A stretch of DNA of 60,969 bases, taken from positions 1 to 60,969 of the forward strand of contig NZ_JMLE01000025.1 in assembly GCF_000685965.1 (NCBI RefSeq), given 5' to 3'. Under the pieces are notes generated by a model that saw only the letters and a list, made by a program, of their open reading frames with translations, did not search any database and was not told where the DNA came from. The position numbers and the translations under genes are program-made. Every line of letters begins with the position of its first letter. Within the stretch, counting starts at the first letter, position 1. This stretch comes from Arthrobacter sp. UNC362MFTsu5.1 (GTDB lineage: Bacteria; Actinomycetota; Actinomycetes; Actinomycetales; Micrococcaceae). Below are positions 1-6,356 of the stretch, one piece after another.

Positions 1-2202
1 GACGTCGGTGCTCCCGCCGCCGCTTCGGCGTCGGCCGCGCCACAGCCGGCCGCACCACAGCCGGCAGCACCTGCAGCGGCACCTGTTGCCGCCCCGGCGG
101 CTTCCGCTGGGCCTGCAGCTTCCCCAGCGCCCGCCGCCGCACCGGAACCCGCTCCGGCCGCGCCAGTACAGCCCGCGCCCGTTCAGGCCCCGCCCGTCCA
201 GTCACCGCCGGTTCAGGCACCGCCGGTTCAGGCACCGCCGGTTCAGGCACCGCCGGTTCAGGCACCGCCGGTTCAGGCACCGCCGGTTCAGGCACCGCCC
301 GTTCAGGCCACCAGCCCCGTGGCGGAACCCGCCACCGGACGAAGCGAGGCGCCCGCGCGCGAAACCATCACTCCGCCGCGGGTTTCCACCACCGACTGGC
401 CCGTTGACGAGCCCTCCGCGGCAAATCGGGGCACGGCCGGCCAGGTTCCCTCCCGCTCCGCCGCTCAGCAGGTCCCGCCTGCGGCTGCTGCGGCTTCTAC
501 GCCCGCAACGCCAACACCGGCTGAACCGGCAGCGGCCGAGCGCACACCCCTGAAGTCCGAAGCGGCCCAGCCGGCCGCGGCAGGCAATCCTGCAGCCCCA
601 GGTCCCGCCGGCGACGTCGAGGTACTGCGCCGCGCCTGGCCTGATGTCCTGCAGACCCTGAGCAAAATCAAGCGCAGCACCTGGGCCCTTGTGGAACCCA
701 ACGCCCAGGTGAGCCAGTTCGACGGCCAAGTGCTCACCCTGGCCTTCACCACGTCCGGACTGGCCGGGGCCTTCGGCCGGGCCGACCATTCGGAAAACCT
801 TCGGCAGGCAATCCACAAGACCGTGGGGATCGACTGCCAGATCAATGCAGTGGCCGGCGGCGCCAGCAGCTCAGCGAGCTCTGAGCCAAACCCAAAAGCA
901 CCCGCTAGCCCGGAAGCTCCGGCACTCAGCCAGCAAGCTCCGGCAACGTCCGCCGACGTTGCCTGGGGTCTTGCCCCGGCGCCCGCCGCGCCGGCCGCCG
1001 GACCCGCGGTAAGCCCTGCGGTTCAGCGCCCGGCCGCCACGCCTGCCGGCGGTCAGGTCGCGGACACACCTCCGGCCCGTGCCGCCGCCGCAGCCGAACC
1101 TGCCGACGCGGTCAACGCCGCCAGCGCTGCCAACGCCGCCACCGTGACCAACGCCGCCACCGTGACCAACGCCGCCAACGCCGCCAACGCTGCCAACGCT
1201 GCCAACGAGCGTGAGTCCGTGCAGGTCCCCCCGGCACCGCGGCCTCAAGATGACGCGTCCGGTTCCTACAGCTACCCCGACGACGACTGGGGCCCGCCCC
1301 TGGACGAAGACGCTCCGCCGCTGGACGAGGAGCCGCCCATGGACTGGGCTCCGTCCGCTCCGGCGCAACCAGGTCCGGCGCAGTCCGCTCCGGCGCAGTC
1401 CCGCAGGACCTCTCCCGGCGCACCGGAACGTGCACGCACGAATAGCGGGAACTCCAGCGAACAGCCTTCCGGGCGCTCAAGTGCCGCAGACTCTTCACGT
1501 GCCGCAGCCGAACTGTCGAACGACGATCCATGGTCCCGTGCGAAGGAAGAGGCTCCGGGCGTCTGGACCGTGGGTGCCGAGTCGAACGTCGGCAAGTCCG
1601 TGGAAGATCCGGACCGCGCCGGCATGCCCGTGGTTCCGGAACCCCAGGCGCCCCGATACGAGCCGGCCACGGCCCAGTTCCCCCGGCCCGCCGGGATGCC
1701 TGACGACGCTTCGACCCGCCAACCGGACGACTCCCCGCACCCGGCCGAAATCCGGCAGCCGGTGGGTGCACTCGCTGGTGCGAACAGTTCCCCCGGTGCA
1801 GGCTGGGCAACCTCGGCGCAGTATGTTCCGGCCCCGGCCACTGACCCGTCGACAGCAATTGCCGGCCCGGATGTCCGGAGCATCGCGCCCGCGGCTGCGC
1901 CGTCGTCTTACGCGTCCGCCCCCGCCCAGGCTGCCCCGGCCCCCGCAACCGCGCCCGGCGCGGTGAAGCAAAGCCTGTACCAGCGGCTGTCCAACAGCCC
2001 CGAGGCCGAAGCCGGCCGGGCCAATGCCCCTGCGCGGCAGGCCGAGGCGGTCAAGACCTATGTCCAGGACACGCCCAGCCCGGACGACGAAACAATCGAG
2101 GAATCAAGCGTGTTTGGCCGCGCCGCCGTCGAGCGTATTCTGGGCGGAAAACTGGTGGAGGAGCGGTCGTTGGACGGCAGCCCGATCGCGCCCCGCTTCT
2201 AG
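1..2202 (+). CDS. dnaX: DNA polymerase III gamma/tau subunit, C-terminal part (5' truncated)
   Basis: Open reading frame that enters from the left edge in frame 1 and ends at TAG 2200-2202 (about 733 codons visible). The ATPase/clamp-loader core is outside the window. What is seen is a very long Ala/Pro-rich linker, then a tau-like segment at about 628-855 (AWPDVLQTLSKIKRSTWALV) that matches the domain following the clamp-loader region in actinobacterial DnaX, then further acidic and Pro-rich linker and a conserved tail with AAVERILGGKLVEE. The product organises the clamp loader and the replisome. The linker carries two in-frame tandem repeats, listed separately. recR follows after 60 bp in the same direction, the usual dnaX-recR pairing. 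The call rests on the tau segment and the recR neighbour. Confidence 0.9.
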   Translation, partial: DVGAPAAASASAAPQPAAPQPAAPAAAPVAAPAASAGPAASPAPAAAPEPAPAAPVQPAPVQAPPVQSPPVQAPPVQAPPVQAPPVQAPPVQAPPVQAPPVQATSPVAEPATGRSEAPARETITPPRVSTTDWPVDEPSAANRGTAGQVPSRSAAQQVPPAAAAASTPATPTPAEPAAAERTPLKSEAAQPAAAGNPAAPGPAGDVEVLRRAWPDVLQTLSKIKRSTWALVEPNAQVSQFDGQVLTLAFTTSGLAGAFGRADHSENLRQAIHKTVGIDCQINAVAGGASSSASSEPNPKAPASPEAPALSQQAPATSADVAWGLAPAPAAPAAGPAVSPAVQRPAATPAGGQVADTPPARAAAAAEPADAVNAASAANAATVTNAATVTNAANAANAANAANERESVQVPPAPRPQDDASGSYSYPDDDWGPPLDEDAPPLDEEPPMDWAPSAPAQPGPAQSAPAQSRRTSPGAPERARTNSGNSSEQPSGRSSAADSSRAAAELSNDDPWSRAKEEAPGVWTVGAESNVGKSVEDPDRAGMPVVPEPQAPRYEPATAQFPRPAGMPDDASTRQPDDSPHPAEIRQPVGALAGANSSPGAGWATSAQYVPAPATDPSTAIAGPDVRSIAPAAAPSSYASAPAQAAPAPATAPGAVKQSLYQRLSNSPEAEAGRANAPARQAEAVKTYVQDTPSPDDETIEESSVFGRAAVERILGGKLVEERSLDGSPIAPRF
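181..312 (+). repeat. 15-bp in-frame tandem repeat encoding VQAPP units
   Basis: The unit GTTCAGGCACCGCCG starts at 211, 226, 241, 256 and 271, followed by a sixth copy at 286 with one change and degenerate copies at 181, 196 and 301. It encodes Val-Gln-Ala-Pro-Pro inside the DnaX linker. The near identity at DNA level points to recent slippage expansion. Confidence 0.95.
1105..1208 (+). repeat. In-frame short repeats encoding Asn-Ala-Ala units
   Basis: Repeats of AACGCCGCC/AACGCTGCC (9 bp) and of an 18-bp form with an inserted ACCGTGACC encode NAA/NAATVT units in the DnaX linker. Silent differences between copies suggest this array is older than the VQAPP array. The overlapping frame on the other strand is a shadow. 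Confidence 0.85.
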
Positions 2203-2262
2203 ACTGCCACCCGGGATATCCGGGAATCCTTCCAACAAACGAGTCAAACGAACGAGGACATT

Positions 2263-2862
2263 GTGTACGAAGGTGCAGTTCAAGAGCTGATCGACGAACT
2301 GGGCCGGCTCCCCGGCGTGGGGCCCAAATCCGCCCAGCGGCTAGCTTTCCATATCCTCGAGGCGGACCCGCAGGACATGAAGCGGCTCGTCGAGGCCATC
2401 ACCACGGTGAAGGAACGGGTGAAGTTCTGCACGGTCTGCGGCAACGTCACGGAGCAGGAATTGTGCAACATCTGCCGCGACCCGCGCCGGGATCCGTCGG
2501 TCATCTGCGTTGTGGAGGAGTCCAAGGACGTCCTGGCTGTCGAGCGCACACGTTCCTTCCGGGGCCGGTACCACGTCTTGGGCGGAGCGATTAACCCCAT
2601 CGCCGGAGTCGGTCCGGAGCAGCTGCGCATCCGGGAACTCCTTACCCGGTTGAACGACGGCGCCATCCAGGAAATCATCATCGCCACCGACCCCAATCTC
2701 GAGGGCGAGGCCACCGCCACCTACCTGGCCAGGATGCTGAAGTCGATCGGCATCACTGTCACCAGGCTCGCCTCGGGCCTGCCGGTGGGCGGAGACTTGG
2801 AATACGCCGATGAGGTCACCCTGGGGCGCGCCTTCGAGGGCCGCCGCAACGCCCTGAGTTGA
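2263..2862 (+). CDS. recR: Recombination mediator protein RecR
   Basis: Full-length RecR of 199 residues (family length about 200). It acts with RecF/RecO in loading RecA at gaps during recombinational repair. Visible features: N-terminal helix-hairpin-helix segment (LPGVGPKSAQRLAFHIL), a four-cysteine zinc motif CTVCGN...CNIC near residues 55-70, and a Toprim segment beginning VICVVEESKDVLAVE. The start is GTG at 2263, chosen because translation from there gives the canonical MYEGAVQELIDELGRLPGVG N-terminus; GAGG lies just upstream at 2254-2257. It follows dnaX by 60 bp and is probably co-transcribed with it. Confidence 0.97.
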   Translation: MYEGAVQELIDELGRLPGVGPKSAQRLAFHILEADPQDMKRLVEAITTVKERVKFCTVCGNVTEQELCNICRDPRRDPSVICVVEESKDVLAVERTRSFRGRYHVLGGAINPIAGVGPEQLRIRELLTRLNDGAIQEIIIATDPNLEGEATATYLARMLKSIGITVTRLASGLPVGGDLEYADEVTLGRAFEGRRNALS

Positions 2863-2883
2863 TCCGGATAGCGACGGCACACC

Positions 2884-3471
2884 ATGGAACTGTTTCCCGC
2901 CATCGTCACTGAACGCCTGGAACTGCGCCTCGTGGCGGAAGCCGACGCCGCCGCGCTCCGAGGATTCCGGGGTCATCCCGGCGCGGTCCGCTATTTGTCG
3001 CACCATCCTCTGACGGCGGGGCAGACGGACCGGCTCCTCGCTGAACTCCTGGTCCGTGCTGAACGCTCCACGGCCGATTGGTTCCACTACGCCTGGGCGG
3101 TGGTGCTCCGCTCGACCGGCACGGTGATCGGCGACGCCCGCACATGGAACACAGCCGAGCCGCCTCTGCCCGGCGGCATTCCTGCGGACTTTGCCAGCCT
3201 CGGCTACCTCATCCACCCGGACCACCACGGCAAGGGGTACGGCAGCGAAGCCGCCGGGGCTCTGGTCCGCTGGCTCTTCACCAGGCGAGGAACGAACGCC
3301 ATCTACGCCGGCGTCTACGAACCGAATACTGCTTCGCGGCGCCTCCTGGAAGGCCTCGGCTTCGTCCAGGATCACTACTTCACCGCCGCCCAGGATACCC
3401 ATGGCAAGGGTCTGGCCTCGTGGCGCTACCGTCTTGACCGTACGGCGTGGCACCTCGTTGAAGATGACTAG
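2884..3471 (+). CDS. GNAT family N-acetyltransferase
   Basis: 195-residue protein of the RimJ/RimL-like GNAT type. The opening (LFPAIVTERLELRLVAEADAAA) is the typical TERLxLR start of this subgroup, and the acetyl-CoA pyrophosphate-binding loop is seen as HPDHHGKGYGSEAAGALV, followed by the usual NTASRRLLEGLGF segment. It transfers an acetyl group from acetyl-CoA to an unidentified amine, perhaps a protein N-terminus or small molecule. It starts 21 bp after recR and could be the last gene of the dnaX-recR unit. The substrate cannot be inferred. Confidence 0.88.
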   Translation: MELFPAIVTERLELRLVAEADAAALRGFRGHPGAVRYLSHHPLTAGQTDRLLAELLVRAERSTADWFHYAWAVVLRSTGTVIGDARTWNTAEPPLPGGIPADFASLGYLIHPDHHGKGYGSEAAGALVRWLFTRRGTNAIYAGVYEPNTASRRLLEGLGFVQDHYFTAAQDTHGKGLASWRYRLDRTAWHLVEDD

Positions 3472-3605
3472 CGGGAGGCCACCATGCGGTCACAATTCAG
3501 CGCGGCGCTATTCCCGGCGATAAACTGGGCACATCAGTTACGCCGTCGCGCCGTTTTTGGTTGCTTGGCCCCGGAACCCCGATTTGATGCAGTGAGGGTG
3601 CGCGC

Positions 3606-4964
3606 ATGAGTATGCCCACTACCGAAGTGAAAACCGAGAACCAGCCCGGCGTGCTGCCTGTCGCTACCGCCCGCACCAAGCAGCTCATCGTGCAAAAGTT
3701 CGGCGGCTCATCGGTTTCCGACGCTGACGGCATCAAACGGGTTGCCAAGCGCGTCGTCGACGCACAACGGGCCGGCAATGAAGTCGTCGTGGTGGTCTCG
3801 GCCATGGGTGACACCACCGACGAACTGCTGGACCTCGCCGCACAGGTCACCGATGCTGCGCCCGCACGTGAAATGGACATGCTCCTCTCCGCCGGTGAGC
3901 GCATTTCGATGGCCCTGGTGGCCATGGCCATCAACAAGCTCGGCGCCTCCGCCCAGTCGTTCACGGGCTCGCAGGCCGGCATGATCACCGACGGCATCCA
4001 CGGCAAGGCGCGCATCATCGACGTCGACCCGCACCGCATCCGCACCGCCCTGGACAAAGGCCACATCGCCATCGTTGCCGGTTTCCAGGGAATGAGCCGC
4101 ACCACCAACGAGATCACCACCCTGGGACGCGGCGGATCCGATACCACCGCCGTGGCGCTGGCCGCAGCCCTGGACGCTGATGTTTGCGAGATCTACACGG
4201 ACGTGGACGGCATCTACACGGCGGATCCCCGCGTTGTGCCCTCCGCCCAGAAGATCGACCGCATTTCCAGCGAAGAAATGCTGGAGCTGGCAGCTTCCGG
4301 CGCCAAGATCCTGCACCTGCGTTGCGTGGAATACGCGCGGCGATTCGGCGTGCCCTTGCACGTTCGTTCGTCATTCAGCCAGAACGAAGGCACCTGGGTC
4401 ATGCCCGGAGCCGACGACAAGATCAAGACTCAAGAGGGAGTTGCCTTGGAGCAGCCAATCATTTCCGGCGTTGCACACGACCGTTCCGAAGCCAAGGTCA
4501 CCGTGGTGGGCGTCCCGGACATCCCGGGCAAGGCCGCCGCGATTTTCCAGGTGATCGCCGACGCACACTCCAACATCGACATGATCGTCCAGAACGTCTC
4601 CACGCATGGCACGGGCCGGACGGACATTTCCTTCACGCTCCCCATCGTGGAAGGCGCCGACGCCCTCGCCGCCCTCCGTGCCGCCCAGCCGGAAATCGGC
4701 TTCGAAAGCATCGAGTACAACGAAAAGATCGGCAAGCTTTCGCTGATCGGCGCCGGCATGCGTTCCCACCCCGGCGTCTCCGCCACGTTCTTCAAGGCGC
4801 TTTCCGATGCCGGCATCAACATCAACATGATCTCGACGTCGGAAATCCGCATCTCCGTGGTGACGCACGCCGACCTGCTGGATGATGCAGTCCGGGCCAT
4901 CCACAAGGCATTCGACCTGGACAGCGAAGACGAAGCAACGGTCTACGGCGGCACCGGCCGCTAA
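3606..4964 (+). CDS. lysC: Aspartate kinase (aspartokinase)
   Basis: 452-residue aspartokinase, the first step of the aspartate pathway to lysine, threonine, methionine and diaminopimelate. Kinase motifs: KFGGSSV at residues 31-37 and TTLGRGGSDTTA at 171-182; the C-terminal third holds two ACT domains (starting near VTVVGVPDIPGKAA and LSLIGAGMRSHPGVSA), the site of feedback inhibition in this family. The start used is ATG 3606, preceded by GAGGG at 3594-3598; a second ATG at 3612 is possible. The first 26 residues form an extension before the usual family start. A likely internal start for a separate beta subunit is listed separately. asd is not seen next to it. A strong terminator follows. 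Confidence 0.96.
   Translation: MSMPTTEVKTENQPGVLPVATARTKQLIVQKFGGSSVSDADGIKRVAKRVVDAQRAGNEVVVVVSAMGDTTDELLDLAAQVTDAAPAREMDMLLSAGERISMALVAMAINKLGASAQSFTGSQAGMITDGIHGKARIIDVDPHRIRTALDKGHIAIVAGFQGMSRTTNEITTLGRGGSDTTAVALAAALDADVCEIYTDVDGIYTADPRVVPSAQKIDRISSEEMLELAASGAKILHLRCVEYARRFGVPLHVRSSFSQNEGTWVMPGADDKIKTQEGVALEQPIISGVAHDRSEAKVTVVGVPDIPGKAAAIFQVIADAHSNIDMIVQNVSTHGTGRTDISFTLPIVEGADALAALRAAQPEIGFESIEYNEKIGKLSLIGAGMRSHPGVSATFFKALSDAGININMISTSEIRISVVTHADLLDDAVRAIHKAFDLDSEDEATVYGGTGR
4434..4448 (+). promoter_or_regulatory. Putative internal ribosome-binding site and TTG start for aspartokinase beta subunit
   Basis: AGAGGGAG ends at 4440, five bases before an in-frame TTG at 4446-4448 (codon 281 of lysC). 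Initiation here would give LEQPIISGVAHDRSEAKVTV as N-terminus and 172 residues, the position and size known for the beta subunit of Corynebacterium glutamicum aspartokinase. Seen: the purine-rich motif and spacing. Inferred: its use. Confidence 0.6.
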
Positions 4965-5002
4965 GGCAGGCCCGCCCCGGTCCCAGGACCAGCACTGAAG
5001 TA

Positions 5003-5054
5003 CGCCAAAAAGGAACGGCACCGCGGAAATCCCGCGGTGCCGTTCCTTTTGGCG
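5003..5054 (+). terminator. Rho-independent terminator after lysC
   Basis: Long perfect hairpin: left arm CGCCAAAAAGGAACGGCACC with CGCGG (5003-5026), short AAATC loop, right arm 5032-5054 with a TTTT run near its end. It closes the lysC transcript and could also stop leftward transcription, since the stem is flanked by A and T runs. Confidence 0.9.
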
Positions 5055-5102
5055 TTGGTGTGCTGCACAACGGGGTCGCAGTTCCGTTGCGCCGCAAGGG
5101 GG

Positions 5103-5318
5103 CTAAGTGATGTCTTCCTTGCGGACTGCGTAGTGGTGTCCCTCAGAGTCTGTCTCTACCTCGAAATGGGCCAGGTCCTCTTCGGAAGCAGCCTCAAAGT
5201 CGTCGTGCCTGTGAACAACGGGGACTGTTGGATCACCGCGTGTGGCGGGTCCAAAGAAGAACCGCAGCTTGTCAGTCTTCCTCATAAAGCGCTGTATCGC
5301 CTTTGCCACAATTCCCAC
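5103..5318 (-). CDS. Small conserved hypothetical protein, paralogue of the 5479-5706 product
   Basis: 71-residue protein with no recognised domain. Its segment QRFMRKTDKLRFFFGPATRG aligns with QRFMRATGKLRAIFGPANRS in the next gene, and both end with a hydrophilic stretch containing a Gly-x-x-Tyr-x-Val pattern, so the two are paralogues. The GTG at 5318 is used here; GTG 5309 (giving VAKAIQRFMRK) fits the paralogue's length better and has GGGGGTGGG upstream. The N-terminal half is basic and the C-terminal half acidic. Function unknown. Confidence 0.7.
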   Translation of the reverse strand: MGIVAKAIQRFMRKTDKLRFFFGPATRGDPTVPVVHRHDDFEAASEEDLAHFEVETDSEGHHYAVRKEDIT

Positions 5319-5434
5319 CCCCTTTCCCTTGCTCGGGTCAAGCAGTGATGCATTGGCCGGTTGGTATCTGTGCCCATATTTTACGCCCGGGGACAGAAAA
5401 AGGCCCCGGCCCGCACGCCACTGTGCGGCACCCC

Positions 5435-5484
5435 GGTTCGCAGACTAGCGCGGTTCGCAGACTAGCGCGGTTCGCAGACTAGCG
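5435..5484. repeat. 17-bp tandem triplication across a stop codon
   Basis: GGTTCGCAGACTAGCGC occurs at 5435-5451 and 5452-5468 and, less its last base, at 5469-5484. The third copy contains the stop codon of the leftward gene ending at 5479 (CTA at 5479-5481). The copies are identical, which suggests recent duplication. Confidence 0.95.
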
Positions 5485-5706
5485 AAGGGACTTGTCCTCC
5501 GGATTCCTGGGCACCACGTACGTGCTGCCGTCCGGCCTGCGGATCGTTTCCCACTGCTGGGACTCCGCTTCCCGGCGCAAAAGCAGGGCTTTGTTCTCGT
5601 CGGTCATCTCATGGCCGAGGGCACTGCGGTTGGCCGGCCCGAAGATGGCACGGAGCTTGCCGGTGGCGCGCATGAACCTTTGGGAGGCGTTTTCCTTGTT
5701 AGCCAT
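5479..5706 (-). CDS. Small conserved hypothetical protein, divergent from ohrR-like gene
   Basis: 75 residues starting MANKENASQRFMRATGKLR, ATG at 5706 with GAAGGG upstream. Paralogue of the 5103-5318 product (shared QRFMRxTxKLRxxFGPAxR core and a C-terminal DGSTYVVPRN resembling EGHHYAVRKE). No membrane segment or signal peptide. It is transcribed away from the OhrR-type regulator gene, with a palindrome between them, so the two may share regulation. Function unknown. Confidence 0.75.
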   Translation of the reverse strand: MANKENASQRFMRATGKLRAIFGPANRSALGHEMTDENKALLLRREAESQQWETIRRPDGSTYVVPRNPEDKSLR

Positions 5707-5747
5707 TGCGGGTTCCCTTCAGAACGGTCGAGTCCAATCCAGTGTAC

Positions 5748-5776
5748 GCTAATGATTAGCCCACTAACGATTGAGA
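5748..5776. promoter_or_regulatory. Palindromic operator candidate in the divergent small gene/ohrR-like region
   Basis: GCTAATGATTAGC at 5748-5760 is a perfect 13-bp palindrome around its central base, and a related CACTAACGATTGAG follows at 5762-5775. It lies between the divergent start codons at 5706 and 5785. AT-rich dyads here are the usual target type of MarR/OhrR regulators; binding is inferred. Confidence 0.55.
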
Positions 5777-5784
5777 GGACGCCG

Positions 5785-6315
5785 ATGAACCAGCGCTCGG
5801 CCGAAGCCATCGAAGCCTCTGACGAAGACCTCCTGCTGGAACACCAGCTCTGCTTCGCCCTCACGGTGGCGTCCCGTAGCGTCGTGGGCGCGTACAAGCC
5901 GGTCCTGGACACCTTGGGACTGACCCACCCGCAGTACCTGGTGATGCTGTGCCTGTGGGAATCCAGCCCCCGCACGGTGCGGGACATCAGCGATGCGCTG
6001 GCCCAGGAACCGGCCACCATATCGCCGCTGTTGCGCCGCCTCGAAGCAGCCGGCTACATCACCCGCGGCCGGGCTGCCGGCAACGAGCGCGCACTGGCAG
6101 TGGGGCTGACACCGAGCGGCGCCGCGCTCCGGCAGCGGGCGACGGCGGTTCCCGGCACCATGATGGAACGCCTTGGCCTGACCCGCGACCAGGTAGGCGC
6201 ACTACACCAGGCGATGATGGATCTGATCGCCGCCACCAGGGACGCAGCCGAACGGGATGCAGGCGAACCGGACGCAGCCGATCTGGTCGCGGACGGGGAT
6301 ACCGGCGGGGCCTAG
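5785..6315 (+). CDS. ohrR: MarR family transcriptional regulator, OhrR type
   Basis: 176-residue winged-helix repressor. The N-terminal LLLEHQLCFALTVASR closely resembles the LENQLCF segment of Bacillus OhrR, whose reactive cysteine senses organic hydroperoxides; here it is Cys23. The following LDTLGLTHPQYLVMLCLWE and the wing region (GYITRGRAAGNERALAVGLT) also match the family. ATG 5785 is chosen with GAGAGG 8-14 bases upstream. An acidic C-terminal tail of about 20 residues is extra. No ohr peroxidase gene is adjacent, which is unusual; the divergent partner is the small 5479-5706 gene. Confidence 0.85.
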   Translation: MNQRSAEAIEASDEDLLLEHQLCFALTVASRSVVGAYKPVLDTLGLTHPQYLVMLCLWESSPRTVRDISDALAQEPATISPLLRRLEAAGYITRGRAAGNERALAVGLTPSGAALRQRATAVPGTMMERLGLTRDQVGALHQAMMDLIAATRDAAERDAGEPDAADLVADGDTGGA

Positions 6316-6356
6316 CCCCGCCCTGCCCGCAGCCAGGAAGGCAGTGCGGCTGGCAA

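Noticed and set aside
181..312. CRISPR array
   Set aside because: Units are contiguous 15-mers in frame within a gene, with no spacers.
202..1971. Several long frames on the opposite strand of dnaX with Arg- or Gly-rich repeats
   Set aside because: They mirror the tandem repeats and the GC bias of dnaX and show no domain or proper start; they are shadows.
319..2202. Treating the rightward frame from 319 as a separate complete gene
   Set aside because: The same frame is open from base 1, and the tau-like segment and recR neighbour show that it is the interior of dnaX; the Met at 319 is not a start.
2341..3453. 370-codon leftward frame over recR and the GNAT gene
   Set aside because: Overlaps two clear genes in full and has no recognisable domain; typical shadow of high-GC coding sequence.
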